Assembly: GCA_963662155.1 (NCBI GenBank)
Contig: OY759263.1
Span: 5,733,890-5,797,889, forward strand
Reading direction: 5' to 3'
Origin: Lamellibrachia columna
Taxonomy: Eukaryota > Annelida > Polychaeta > Sabellida > Siboglinidae
Length of the DNA stretch: 64,000 bases
The notes under the pieces were generated by a model. It was given only the letters and a program-made list of their open reading frames with translations. It was not told the origin of the DNA and did no database searches. Made by a program: the position numbers and the translations under genes. Shown piece after piece: positions 27,632 through 39,234 of this stretch (the stretch's first letter is position 1; every line of letters starts with the position of its first letter).

Positions 27632-28924
27632 TTTGTCAAAAGCTTTCTGAAAATCTAAGTAGATAATATCTACTGGCGATCCCTCGTCTATCCACTAAGT
27701 GATTTCTTCCAAAAAACATAACATATTTGTTAAGCATGACCTCGCTTTAAGGAATCCATGTTGAGATGAATTTAATAATTTATGCTTAACGAGGAAGTCC
27801 ACCATATGGTCTTTAATTAACCTTTCTAATAATTTACAAATCACTCACGTTAAACTCACTGGTCTGTAATTCTCTGACTTATTTCTCAAACCCTTTCTAA
27901 ATAATGGTATGATGCTTCTTTCCATTCAAACGGAACAACTCCCTCTATTAATGACAAGTTGAATACTCTTGCAAGTGGTATACTGATTTGTTCTACTGTT
28001 TCCATTAGTAATTTTGGAGGAATCCCATCCACTCCCGGTGATTTGTTATCCTTCATTGCCTTTATTTTCTTAGCTACCATTTCTGGAGTTACAACTAATG
28101 GTCCTAAATAGTCAGATTTAGCCTCCTGAAATTTAGCATCAGTAACTGGTAATGAACTAATATCTTCTTAGGTAAACTGAAGTAACCATTTAGGTCTTCC
28201 GCCATTAAAAACCCCTGTGATATTATATTTCCAGCACTGTCTTCTAGAGGTCCAACCTTGTCTTGTACGTTTTGTTTACTCCTGACATATGCATAAAAAC
28301 TCTTGCTGTCATTTTTTATGTTACATGCTAGTTTTTGCTCATAGCTTCTTTTAGATTGTCTGATTTCAGTTGTAGCTACAATAAGTGCCTCTTTGTATTA
28401 TTTCATAAGCCTGAATATATTCTTTAACATATAAAATAACTCCCCCTCCCCTTCTTCCTATGCTATCTTTCCTAAATATTACGTATCCTGTCAGTCCTAA
28501 TTCAGCATCTGTTATGTCTATGTTGGCCCATGATTCAGTTATACCAATTATGTGAGGGTCAATATCTTCTACCATAATGTTTAATTAGTTTTTACTATGC
28601 TCCTTGCATTTAAACATACGCATCTATAACCTGTTTCAGAGATGTTTTTCGGACGATTTGATATTGGTTTGTCTGTACTAGTGGCCTCTTGTTCTGCTTG
28701 AGACACATCTAGGTAACCACCCTGCACTTCTAGTTTAAACAACGTTTACTACCAAAAATATTTGTCATTGTACCCATGCCACTATCTACTGCTGCTGAAA
28801 GTTCGTCCGCGAATACTGCTGCCCCTTTCCACTTAGATGAAGCCCATCCTTCATGTACATATCAGCCCTCCCAACAAAACTTCCCCATAAATCCACCTTC
28901 CTCTTCCCTACATAGCTTCTGGAC

Positions 28925-29710
28925 TAACATGTTAATTGCCATCCCCCGACAATTTCGATATTTGTGACCCTCCTGCCCATTACTGGTAAAATCCCTGACA
29001 GTATTACCTGCTCAACCCGCGTCTGTTTTAGTGTTCTGACCAAGTGCCTATATTTCCTAACTATGGCAGTTGTACCCTCCCTCTCTACGTGTACTAAAAC
29101 AGATCCACCCTTACCCGAACCTACAATGTTTTCTACCCTCTCAGTTATCGCCTCTATTTTGGCTCCAGGCAAGCAGACCACCACATCACCTCCCTTGTTT
29201 AAGACTCTGTCGGTCTTCCTAACTATCGCATCCCCCACAAACACCCTCGCTCTCTTCCTCACCCCCTCTATCACTGCTGCAGAGTAGCTCTTCCGTTCGA
29301 TCCCTTCCATCACATTCTGTCCTGACCCATTCCCTCCTGTCTCCTTCGCTCCTGTCTTCCCCACTTCCCTCTCCTTCGCTCTTGTCTCCCCCACTCCCCT
29401 CTCCTTCACTCCGGTTGTTTTCTCTCCTGTCTCTCCCACTCCCTTCTCCTTCACTCCTGTCTCCCCTACTCCCTTCTCCTTCATTCCGGTTGTCTTCCCT
29501 CCCGTTCCTTTCTTTCCCGTCTCCTTACGTCCTGTCAGCTTCCTCCCAGGCTGAGGTGAGCTCTCCCTAGCATCTCTCGTGTCTTTCCCCACTTTATCAT
29601 CTACTGTTCCCCCACCAGAACTACTGGCACAACCCCCCTGTTCCCTTCCCACCATTGCCACAACGAGCAGCCTCAGCTCTTCCAACTCCACCTCTAGTTC
29701 CTTCATCTTC
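28925..29710 (-). pseudogene. CR1 ORF1 (esterase-type), copy C
   Basis: About 260 codons run open from the Met of MKELEVELEELRL. ORF1 proteins of this CR1 group bind the element's RNA and carry an SGNH-type esterase. Here the first block is GDA in place of GDS and the Gly-x-Asn block is lost, so catalysis is unlikely. The end ([12 protein letters not shown]) is frameshifted relative to the copy at 14.6 kb. Confidence 0.75.
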
Positions 29711-29735
29711 GTACTTAAGATGCACAATGGTTTGG

Positions 29736-30085
29736 AAAAGACGATACTAGAGGGAATAGTGGCAGGGGAAAGAAAAGACAAAGATAGAACTTCACAGGTG
29801 TCTTCAGATCAGTGACAACCTGAAGAGGATACGCCATTTGAAGAAGCCTATATTGATCAAGTGAGTTTGACGTCCTCCCAGCCTCTTGTACACAACACAA
29901 GCTGTGGGTGTGCACATGTACAAACTGTGTACAAAGCACATGTATAAACTGTACAAAGAATTTACGTGACATGTTATATTTGCACTCTCTTGTGGTCAAA
30001 AATTACTACACTTAGATATGTTACAATTTACAGTACTACATGGCCAACTAGAGCATCGATCAAATGACAACACAAAACAATAGAA
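29736..30085. other. Unique sequence between CR1 copy C and the 24-bp array
   Basis: Short repeats of TGTACAAACTGTGTACAAAG type occur at 29915-29960. No gene recognised. Confidence 0.4.
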
Positions 30086-30087
30086 CA

Positions 30088-31975
30088 GTCAGATGTCAGT
30101 AAGACAGTAAAACAAAATGTCAGTAAGACAGTAAAACAGAATGTCAGTAAGACAGTAAAACAGAATGCCAGTAAGACAGTAAAGCAAAATGTCAGTAACA
30201 CAGTAAAACAGAATGTCAGTAAGAAAGTAAAACAGAATGTCAGTAAGACAGTAAAACAGAATGTCAGTAAGACAGTAAAACAGAATGTCAGTAAGACAGT
30301 AAAACATAATGTCAGTAAGACAGTAAAAAAGAATGCCAGTAAGACAGTAAAGCAAAATGTCAGTAACACAGTAAAACAGAATGTCAGTAAGACAGTAAAA
30401 CAGAATGTCAGTAAGACAGTAAAGCAGAATGTCAGTAAGACAGTAAAACAGAATGTCAGTAAGACAGTAAAACAGAATGTCAGTAACACAGTAAAGCAGA
30501 ATGTCAGTAAGACAGTAAAACAGAATGTCAGTAAGACAGTAAAACAGAATGTCAGTAAGACAGTAAAACAGAATGTCAGCAAGACAGTAAAACAGAATGT
30601 CAGTAAGACAGTAAAACAGAATGCCAGTAAGACAGTAAAGCAGAATGTCAGTAACACAGTAAAACAGAATGTCAGTAACACAGTAAAACAGAATGTCAGT
30701 AAGACAGTAAAACAGAATGTCAGCAAGACAGTAAAACAGAATGTCAGCAAGACAGTAAAACAGAATGTCAGCAAGACAGTAAAACAGAATGTCAGCAAGA
30801 CAGTAAAACAGAATGTCAGTAAGGCAGTAAAACAGAATGCCAGTAAGACAGTAAAACAGAATGTCAGTAAGACAGTAAAGCAAAATGTCAGTAAGACAGT
30901 AAAGCAGAATGTCAGTAAAACAGAATGTCAGTAAGACAGTAAAACAGAATGTCAGTAAGACAGTAAAGCAGAATGTCAGTAAAACAGAATGTCAGTAAGA
31001 CAGTAAAACAGAATGTCAGTAAGACAGTAAAACAGAATGTCAGTAAGACAGTAAAACAGAATGTCAGTAACACAGTAAAACAGAATGTCAGTAAGACAGT
31101 AAAACAGAATGTCAGTAAGACAGTAAAACAGAATGTCAGTAAGACAGTAAAACAGAATGTCAGTAAGACAGTAAAACAGAATGTCAGTAAGACAGTAAAA
31201 CATAATGTCAGTAAGACAGTAAAACAGAATGCCAGTAAGACAGTAAAGCAAAATGTCAGTAACACAGTAAAACAGAATGTCAGTAAGACAGTAAAACAGA
31301 ATGTCAGTAAGACAGTAAAGCAGAATGTCAGTAAGACAGTAAAACAGAATGTCAGTAAGACAGTAAAACAGAATGTCAGTAAGACAGTAAAACAGAATGT
31401 CAGTAAGACAGTAAAACAGAATGTCAGTAAGACAGTAAAACAGAATGTCAGCAAGACAGTAAAACAGAATGTCAGTAAGACAGTAAAACAGAATGCCAGT
31501 AAGACAGTAAAGCAAAATGTCAGTAAGACAGTAAAACAGAATGTCAGTAAGACAGTAAAACAGAATGTCAGTAAGACAGTAAAACAGAATATCAGTAAGA
31601 CAGTAAAACAGAATGTCAGCAAGACAGTAAAACAGAATGTCAGCAAGACAGTAAAACAGAATGTCAGTAAGACAGTAAAACAGAATGTCAGTAAGACAGT
31701 AAAACAGAATGTCAGTAAGACAGTAAAGCAAAATGTCAGTAACACAGTAAAACAGAATGTCAGTAAGACAGTAAAGCAGAATGTCAGTAAGACAGTAAAA
31801 CAGAATGTCAGCAAGACAGTAAAACAGAATGTCAGTAAGACAGTAAAACAGAATGTCAGTAAGACAGTAAAACAGAATGTCAGTAAGACAGTAAAACAGA
31901 ATGTCAGTAAGACAGTAAAACAGAATGTCAGTAAGACAGTAAAGCAGAATGTCAGTAAGACAGTAAAGCAGAATG
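30088..31975. repeat. 24-bp minisatellite, about 78 copies
   Basis: The unit is GTAAGACAGTAAAACAGAAT then GTCA. Variants are AAGCAG/AAGCAA, AACACAG, AATGCCAG and CAGCAAG. Because 24 is a multiple of three, the minus strand gives LLTFCFTV octapeptide repeats and the plus strand KTVKQNVS octapeptide repeats over 250-400 codons. Single 16-bp units (30909-30930 and 30972-30990) break the phase. Confidence 0.97.
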
Positions 31976-32123
31976 ACCACAAGATGGCAGATGGAAGGAG
32001 GCAGAGTATGCACAAGAGAATGGTAAACGAGTGACAGGAAATGAGTTCTGCAGATGTAGTGTCACAAGGGAAAGTGGGCAAATAAAGACATAGTAGATGC
32101 TGAGTTAGCACTGATAGCAGGCA

Positions 32124-32295
32124 TGGGGCAATTAACTTGAAAAGTTAATTAATTAAATTACAATTAACTGACAAATGTTCCAATTAAATTAAATTAACCT
32201 CACACATTTCTCAGGTCAATTAAATTAAACTAATTCTTCAAGTAAATTAAATTAACAATTAACTTTAATTAAATTAACAATTAAATTATGTTTTG
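32124..32295. repeat. TTAATTAA-rich low-complexity tract, left
   Basis: Dense AATTAAATTA and TTAATTAATT words. A similar tract lies at 33885-34045, so the two bracket the RTE-like fragment. Confidence 0.8.
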
Positions 32296-33040
32296 GTAGA
32301 AATGCAGTTTACATTTGTCAGTTTTTTTTTGTAAATTTAAGCACTTGATACAAATCATCATTGAAATAATAATATGCTAACTGTTATTGTTTACACATTT
32401 TATAACAGTTCTAAAATCATAAGTAGGTTCATAAACGTTGCTGTCATGATAGTACAGTGTTCATATATATATTGAATGAATTACTTTACATATTACATTT
32501 GAGGAACATTATTATTATCATGAAACAAATCTGAACATTATTGTTGACCTATAAAAGAAATGTGTTTTGTAACTTTGTTGGAAAAAGATTTGCTATACAA
32601 TATTTATATACCAAGACATTTGTTCATGGGGTATTTGATCACATTTTAAAAGTTCTCGATGCTTGTTAAAATTAATGTTTTTTCTGAAAGGAATGTAAAG
32701 TTGTGGCTGAAGACTTGCAAGTGTGAGGTTTCCTCCTATATTCAACCACCAAATTAACAAAACCGGGCAATTACATACATCATTTCTATGCACTAAGTTG
32801 TTATTTATGCAAAGTTTTAATGCTAAATCATTAGGTGTCCCCGTTATACATTAGAATTTAAATATTTAAACACAATTTTTTTATGTATCACTAGAACTGG
32901 CTTGCTTTAGATTCCAGTTGGCACTGTAAAAATATCCCAAACTGAAGCTATTTTACTTTTCTCTGTATGTTATATATACACTTGCAGATGTACAGAAAAA
33001 ATATAGATGCATAGTCTAATGCATAGGTCCATTTGGCTGC
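32296..33040. other. AT-rich unique sequence
   Basis: No gene or repeat recognised apart from the flanking AT tract. Confidence 0.4.
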
Positions 33041-33169
33041 AAGTTGCCAGCCCAACTTGTTTATTTTAGACAGAGATTTGCAGAAGCCATAATTTGCCAT
33101 CAACTTATCACACTACCAGAGGATATTCTATTGTCTAGTCCTTCCCTCCAATTCACAGGTGTCTCAATG

Positions 33170-33750
33170 ACCAGCTTGCTCCAGTTGGTACAGACAGTAT
33201 CTATGTGTTCTGTGATGTTCTCAAGACTGAAACCAATATGGAAAGATAAAAACATCACCCTTCAATCCAAAATCAGACTGATGCGATCACTTGTTGTGTC
33301 AATATTTCTATACGCATGTAAGACATGGACTCTTACAGCTGAACTACAAAGAAGAGTACAAGCCATGAAAATGAGGTGCTATCAAAAGATCCTTTGCATC
33401 TCATACAAGGACCATGCAACCAACAAAGAGTTCCACAACAGAATCAAACAAGCCATCGGGCCCTATGAAGATCTCCTAACAACGGTAAAGAGACGGAAGC
33501 TGAAATGGTATGGGCACGTCTCACGAACATCTGGCCTGACAAAGACCATCATGCAAGGCACCGTTAGGGGAGCAAGAAGACGAGGAAGAGGTGGGAGGAC
33601 AACATCAAAGAGTGGACAGGCCTGGACTTCTCAGAGACACAAAGGATGGCAGATGACAGGAAGAAGAAGAGACGGCTGGTTTCAAGGTCATCGGTGGTGC
33701 CCCAACAACACTAGGATTACGGGATTGATGATGATGATGATGATGTTCTC
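33170..33750 (+). mobile_element. RTE-like LINE 3' end
   Basis: Translation shows SKIRLMRSLVVSIFLYACKT, then MKMRCYQKILCISYKDHATN and KRRKLKWYGHVSR. These are the C-terminal blocks of RTE-type reverse transcriptases that are common in marine invertebrates. A frameshift near 33590 breaks the last block (WEDNIKEWT is readable in another frame). It ends in a (GAT)n tail at 33725-33745, as these LINEs often do. The 5' part is missing. Confidence 0.82.
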
Positions 33751-33884
33751 CCTCCCATTCACACATGCCTGAACCTGATCTCTGTCAGGCTGATGACTGG
33801 AATGACTGCAGGCCTTTTGGAAATGCCTGGTAACATGGGTGTGAACTATCCAGTAATACCAACTGTTAAATGAGCACTTAACTG

Positions 33885-34045
33885 AGAGTTAATTGGGAAT
33901 TTGTCAATAAAATAAAATTTTGGTGAAGTTAATTTATAAAATTAAATTAATCTAGCCTTTCTGATAAAGTTAATTAATTAAATTAAATTAACTTAACTGA
34001 GTTAATTAAATTAACAAATAAACAATTAACAATTAAGTTTACAGA
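33885..34045. repeat. TTAATTAA-rich low-complexity tract, right
   Basis: AGTTAATTAATTAAATTAAA followed by TTAACTTAACTGAG and more. Similar in kind to 32124-32295. Confidence 0.8.
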
Positions 34046-34049
34046 ATGC

Positions 34050-36315
34050 AAACACGAATGAAGAATATAAAATGGGGGATGTTGTACTAGGTAGAACCAC
34101 AAAAGAAAAGGATTAACATTTAGTGGTGACATGAAAGTTTCAGAGCAATGTGGGATTGCTGCTTCAAAACTAATAACATTCTAGGGCTAATTAGGAGAAC
34201 TATCACATGTAAGGAAAAACAGCTAATTGTACCCCTGTACAAACTGACAGTTGGCCTCATTTAGAATATTGTATACAAGCATGGTCATATCGTAAGAAGG
34301 ACATAGATAAGCTAGAAAGAATACAATGAAAAGCAACTAAAATGATTCCAAAATTGCAGACCTTCCAACATTTTACCAATAAAAAGCAGAAGATCTTCCT
34401 CTTCCTGTAAGAAAAAGACGGAAGACTTTTTCTCGAAAAAACAATCAAATTTGATGATACTAAATAACGGCATGAAGAACATAACAAACATTATATACAG
34501 TTTATTTACCAGATCAGACAGCTGATTGCCAGTGCAGACTACATTATATCCATTATCATAGGTGTTCCCTCGCCACACATTCAGGTCTCAGATGACCGGT
34601 CTGTGGTCCTCATTGTACACAGTGAGGTCTTTTGAAGGCCTGAACTGGTGGCACTCGCAGTACACGTTGATCTTGCAGTACAGCAGGCTACACAGCGTCT
34701 CTGCACTTAGTGATGCTCAGAACTTCTTGTCATTCTTTGCCTGGTCGTAGGGAAGGATGTATAGAATTTTCATGAGTGTAGCCAGGTGATCGAACCTGCC
34801 CTGGCCACCCCAGCCCTTCAACTGCAACACCACTCGTCCACCTCGATGAGCTCGGGCAGATCTGTGGCTACCTGGAAGTCCATCCATTCTTGACCGGTGC
34901 TGTCCAGGTCATCGTCTGAAGTGCCAGGGACAAACTTCTCAACTAGAGACAGCACTGAAAACAAAATGTTGAACCATGTTTATAAAATCATAAACATTTT
35001 CTTTATGAAAAGGTTAGAAAAGCACATGGTTCATGAAGATGAATGACTGCTGTATAGCATAAAACATTAAATGATGCAGACTCTTCCACATTTTGAAAAA
35101 AATTATTATTGTCTTCTGTTTATCTGAAATTATTTTTAGATAAAGATATGGACAACACACACGACATGGTATGTAAGTGCAAATAGATTGAAAACACATT
35201 AAACTAGTAGTAGTCAGAAAGTGTATTAGAATTTAGAATCCTTAAAATAAGCATAACAGCTGCTTTTAAATCATTAGACCAATCATTTACCATTAGCAGC
35301 CCTTACGTCCAGTCTGTTCGCTGGGTTGAGCAGCGGCACAGCCTTCAGCGGCGTATTCGTCTCAAAACTTTGCGGCGTAGTTTCTTTTTCGTCGGTAGAT
35401 TGCCTCCGTTCTCTCCTGTCATTTTACCCATCTTACTACGTGGCGCAAGGAAACAACTATTAACAACTAACAACACTATCTTTAACGAACAAAACCTTAA
35501 AACTATAAACGAAAAAGTTCACGAGGATTCAAATTCGCTGTAAACAGAGACTTTAAAATGGCGGGGTGAAAAATATACGGAGAAAATGTTTTACTGAAAC
35601 ATCATTCGTTGAAAAACAACGCACCACCAAATGGCGGAGTTTCAAACCATTTCATAGAACTATTAAACATGATTACCTCTTAAGAAACTTGGTATTCGAT
35701 CTGAATATTTCAATAGAACCTCTTAATTTTCAATAGAACCTCTTAATTTTCTGTGATCACCGGCCAAGTCCTAAAAAGCGGAAGGTTTTCAAAACGTAGC
35801 GGAAAAGCGGAAGATTTTCTCAAAAACCGGAAAAAGCGGAAGATCTTCCGATAAAGCAGAAGACTTGGAAGGTCTGAAATTGAGAGACCTTAGTTATGAA
35901 AGCCAATTATTAGAATAGTGGTTTGACAACACTAGAGACCAGGAGACTAAGAGGAGACCAAATAGAAGTGTTTAAAATAGTGAATGATTATGAGGATATT
36001 AATAGGAGTATATTCTTCAAACTTAAAGGCAGTAGACCCAGAGGACACAAAGCAGCATTAGTTAAGGAGCAGTGTAGGTTGGACATGAGAAAGTACTCTT
36101 TCTCACAGAGGGTGATAAATGATTGGAACAAACTGTCGAATGATTGTGTTAATGCTAGTAGAGTGAATAATGTTTAAAAATAAAATTGACAGATATCTGA
36201 ATAGAGCAGGCTATACATAGATGATAAAATTGTTGGACTTTTGATAAGCCAATGGCTTCCTTGCCCACTTGCCATCTGGAACTTTTAGTTTTGGATGGTA
36301 ATATTGTTCATTTTT
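34050..36315 (+). mobile_element. CR1-type LINE copy D, 5'-truncated, split by a DNA transposon
   Basis: 34065-34356 corresponds to the connection region (equivalent of [41 protein letters not shown]). After a 1520-bp insertion it resumes at 35877 with LRDLSYE-like, [20 protein letters not shown] and [20 protein letters not shown]. It ends at about 36310 with the family 3' terminus. Two in-frame stops precede the insertion. Confidence 0.87.
34357..35876 (-). mobile_element. hAT-like DNA transposon nested in CR1 copy D
   Basis: Terminal inverted repeats CAGACCTTCCAA/TTGGAAGGTCTG (12 bp perfect) are flanked by AAATTG at 34351-34356 and 35877-35882. The CR1 sequence is continuous if the element and one AAATTG are removed. 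Sub-terminal AAAAGCRGAAGATCTTCC words recur at both ends. On the minus strand, decayed coding sequence reads GTSDDDLDSTGQEWMDFQVA, TDLPELIEVDEW and FDHLATLMKILYILPYDQAK. This resembles the C-terminal dimerisation region of hAT transposases. A 6-bp duplication is shorter than the usual 8 bp of hAT, so the superfamily is probable but not proven. Confidence 0.82.
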
Positions 36316-37005
36316 TTAAAATCAGTTCACTACAGCCGTGATCTGTGTCTACCTGCAGTCATCAATCACTGTCAGTGTCTCTTATCATTCTCATCCTGTT
36401 CACAACTCAACAACAGAAGGAGACATCTGATTCTGGTCTCTATTCACAGCGGGCCCCATTGACAGCTGCACTCTGTCAAGTTCACAGCGGCATTGTCACT
36501 CTCCGTCACCCATAGAAACAACAGTAAATGCTGGTAGAAAACTGATTATTGGAAGGCCAATTGCCCAACATCCACTTTCATCTAAACTTTATCTAATGTT
36601 TAACCTAAACTTTTTAATTAACATTTTCTACACAAAGCACTCATCAACTGATCTGTGTAAATTTTGATGGTGAAATGGGAGACATTGACCTTGGTGACAG
36701 TAACCTTGGCAAGTCAGACATGACAACATTTATACAACAGGAACAAGTGTCTGTTTGAATGGTGCAGTGACTTATGGAGTCAGGGGTGACCTAATATGTA
36801 GCATATTACATATTACAATACTTCACCCCCTCCATCTTCCCCTTCACCTCCCCTCTCCCTCTTTGTTTCATGGGGGTGAATATTTTATCTCACAATTATA
36901 TAGATTTAGTGTCACGCTGATCCTCGCTGTTGTCCTAAGCTTGTTCACTGTCAACCAAACTTGATTGATTAGTTGGGAGCAATTGACACACAAGGTGTGA
37001 ATTCA
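36316..37005. other. Unique sequence
   Basis: No gene, array or mobile element recognised. Confidence 0.4.
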
Positions 37006-37009
37006 CAGC

Positions 37010-37737
37010 TCAATCAGTCCAACACACACCTGCATGCACGCACACATGTACACACAATCTTACTATGTTATTTACCTATGTAACAGGTAAATACTGGTAG
37101 CGGTTAGAATGCCGCACTCAATCAGTCCAACACACACCTGCATGCACGCACACATGTACACACAATCTTACTATGTTATTTACCTATGTAACAGGTAAAT
37201 ACTGGTAGCGGTTAGAATGCCGCACTCAATCAGTCCAACACACACCTGCATGCACGCACACATGTACACACAATCTTACTATGTTATTTACCTATGTAAC
37301 AGGTAAATACTGGTAGCGGTTAGAATGCCGCACTCAATCAGTCCAACACACACCTGCATGCACGCACACATGTACACACAATCTTACTATGTTATTTACC
37401 TATGTAACAGGTAAATACTGGTAGCGGTTAGAATGCTGCACTCAATCAGTCCAACACACACCTGCATGCACGCACACATGTACACACAATCTTACTATGT
37501 TATTTACCTATGTAACAGGTAAATACTGGTAGCGGTTAGAATGCCGCACTCAATCAGTCCAACACACACCTGCATGCACGCACGCATGTACACACAATCT
37601 TACTATGTTATTTACCTATGTAACAGGTAAATACTGGTAGCGGTTAGAATGCCGCACTCAATCAGTCCAACACACACCTGCATGCACGCACGCATGTACA
37701 CACAATCTTACTATGTTATTTACCTATGTAACAGGTA
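37010..37737. repeat. 108-bp tandem array, about 7 copies, containing a SINE head
   Basis: The unit joins CAGTCCAACACACACCTGCA, CACAATCTTACTATGTTATT and TACCTATGTAACAGGTAAAT to ACTGGTAGCGGTTAGAATGC and CGCACTCAAT. The last part is the A-box end of the SINE that follows at 37738. Copies differ at one or two sites (CCGCAC/CTGCAC, CACACATG/CACGCATG). Confidence 0.96.
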
Positions 37738-38032
37738 AATACTGGTAGCGGTTAGAATGCTGCACTCAATCGAGAGAACCCAGGTTCTAATCCTCTTGCT
37801 GCCGTTTTGAAACTGTGGCAATTTTGTTTTGTTTGTATAAATATGTACCTGGGCTGGCTACAGACAGAGGTGGATGCATGAATGGAGAGTCTTCGCGCAG
37901 TAATTGCAGCATGGCTAAATGCTTCCCAGAGAAGTCGAGTTGGCGTTGCACTGAACAGGTCTGCCTGGGGTGAAGTGTAAAGCGCTCTGAGCAGTCCCGA
38001 GGACTGGATACGGCACTATATATGAACATACC
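37738..38032 (+). mobile_element. Full-length tRNA-derived SINE
   Basis: The A box is TGGTAGCGGTTAGAATGC and the B box GGTTCTAATCC. The unrelated body is about 190 bp. The tail is GTAAAGCGCTCTGAGCAGTC then GGCACTATATATGAACAT, matching the fragment at 8873-8940. This complete copy explains the partial head in the array to its left. Confidence 0.82.
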
Positions 38033-38123
38033 TTTAAATGTCAAGAAACTTTGTTGTATTCTCCGAATATTTCAGCAGACTCATTGAGCACAGAAGCAAA
38101 TTGCATTTCCAGCATATGAAGGG

Positions 38124-38749
38124 GTATACATTTGGAACAGTGTTCGAAATTAAGGCCTTTTTATTGGCGGCTGCCGATTCAAAATGCTTCCCGCCGATTC
38201 AGTTAGCCAAAAGTGCAAGTTATCGGATCCACCCCGCCGATTCATCCTGGTGACGGCTGGGCCAGACTGTTTTAGTGATGTACAATACAGTACTTACTAA
38301 TCTATGCTAATTCGATATAAAATACAATTGTGACAAACTATTTTTGCCCATGTCAGGCCCAGATCAGTGGTAGCGCAGGCGAAACATCGGCATCAAACGT
38401 AATGCTACTTTCAACAATTGTAACTGTTTCACAAATAAAATTCACACTGAAATGTTTATTAAATTCATTACTTTATTTATAGCTCTGCTAGTTATAAGAA
38501 ATGAACAACAATATTTGGTATGGTATACATATTTATTAAATTATTATTAAATTTTATTCTAATTTAAAGCAATGTCTGCCTTACACACAAAAACTGTTCT
38601 TTATTACGTATACTTACAACTGATGTATAATAAAAAAATTTTGTGGGGCAAATTCAAACTCGTCTGGACTGGTTCAAAATAGAATTAGGCCAGTAAAAAA
38701 AAATCTGGGCCAGGTAATTTTTTTGCTAATTTCAGACACTGGTATACAT
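38124..38749. mobile_element. hAT-type MITE with 8-bp direct repeat
   Basis: GTATACAT occurs at 38124-38131 and 38742-38749. Inside are CAGTGTTCGAAATTAAGG (from 38138) and, reverse-complemented from the right end, CAGTGTCTGAAATTAGCA. Six extra bases (TTGGAA) lie between the left repeat and the inverted repeat. About 610 bp, no transposase. TIR style and an 8-bp duplication fit hAT. Confidence 0.82.
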
Positions 38750-39234
38750 TGACGAGTCTCCACATTTAAATAATCTTTGTCTTACCAAAATAAATAAGAC
38801 GGTTGCAGGGTTGTATCATTGCACCAAAGCCTATGTTTTTGACAATACAAAATCTGCTCCTTTACAATGGATCTTAACACACTGATAACCCCAGATTGCC
38901 ACACGCATTACTTGTTCAGTAGATAAAATAACTGCCTTCTGTTCCCCTGCATTTTGAGCTGGGGGAGACTAGGACAGAGCCAAGACATGCAGATTGTTGA
39001 AGCCAACATGAAACCTATCAAATGGAGACAGTATGGATCCCCCGTGTCAGGTTCCATAGGAACTGACATGCTTCAAGTATCACCAGGGAACTTGTCAAGA
39101 CAAGTGTAGTGTGTCACTGCAGTAAGCGAATTCTTTAGAATCAAATTACCATCTACAGTGCACTTACTCACCTCTCAAATGACAAGGTTCTTTATGCAAG
39201 CTACTAATTTAACAGAGTTAAATGAATTTCACAC
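38750..39234. other. Unique sequence
   Basis: No feature recognised. Confidence 0.4.

Larger units (their letters stand above)
26480..29735 (-). mobile_element. CR1-type LINE copy C, near full length, endonuclease deleted
   Basis: Minus strand. ORF1 lies at 29710-28925: a short coiled start (MKELEVELEELRLLV), a Gly/Glu/Thr-rich repeat with GETG and KTTG units, then an esterase-like region ([42 protein letters not shown]). The block expected to read HVGTN-like is HVEREG, and GDS is GDA, so the esterase looks inactive. The endonuclease is cut after about 60 residues (28575-28370). The reverse transcriptase follows: SPGVDGIPPKLL (28040), a frame break near 27700, VLSGVPQGSVLGPILFLIYI (27520-27460), the catalytic FADDTKLF (27390), and the thumb to 26590. 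The 3' end at about 26480 reads ATGGCAAATCTTGTTACATC. Confidence 0.9.

Noticed and set aside
30912..32111. 399-codon minus-strand frame that looks like a membrane repeat protein
   Set aside because: It is the 24-bp array read in one of several open frames; the opposite strand is also open over the same bases.
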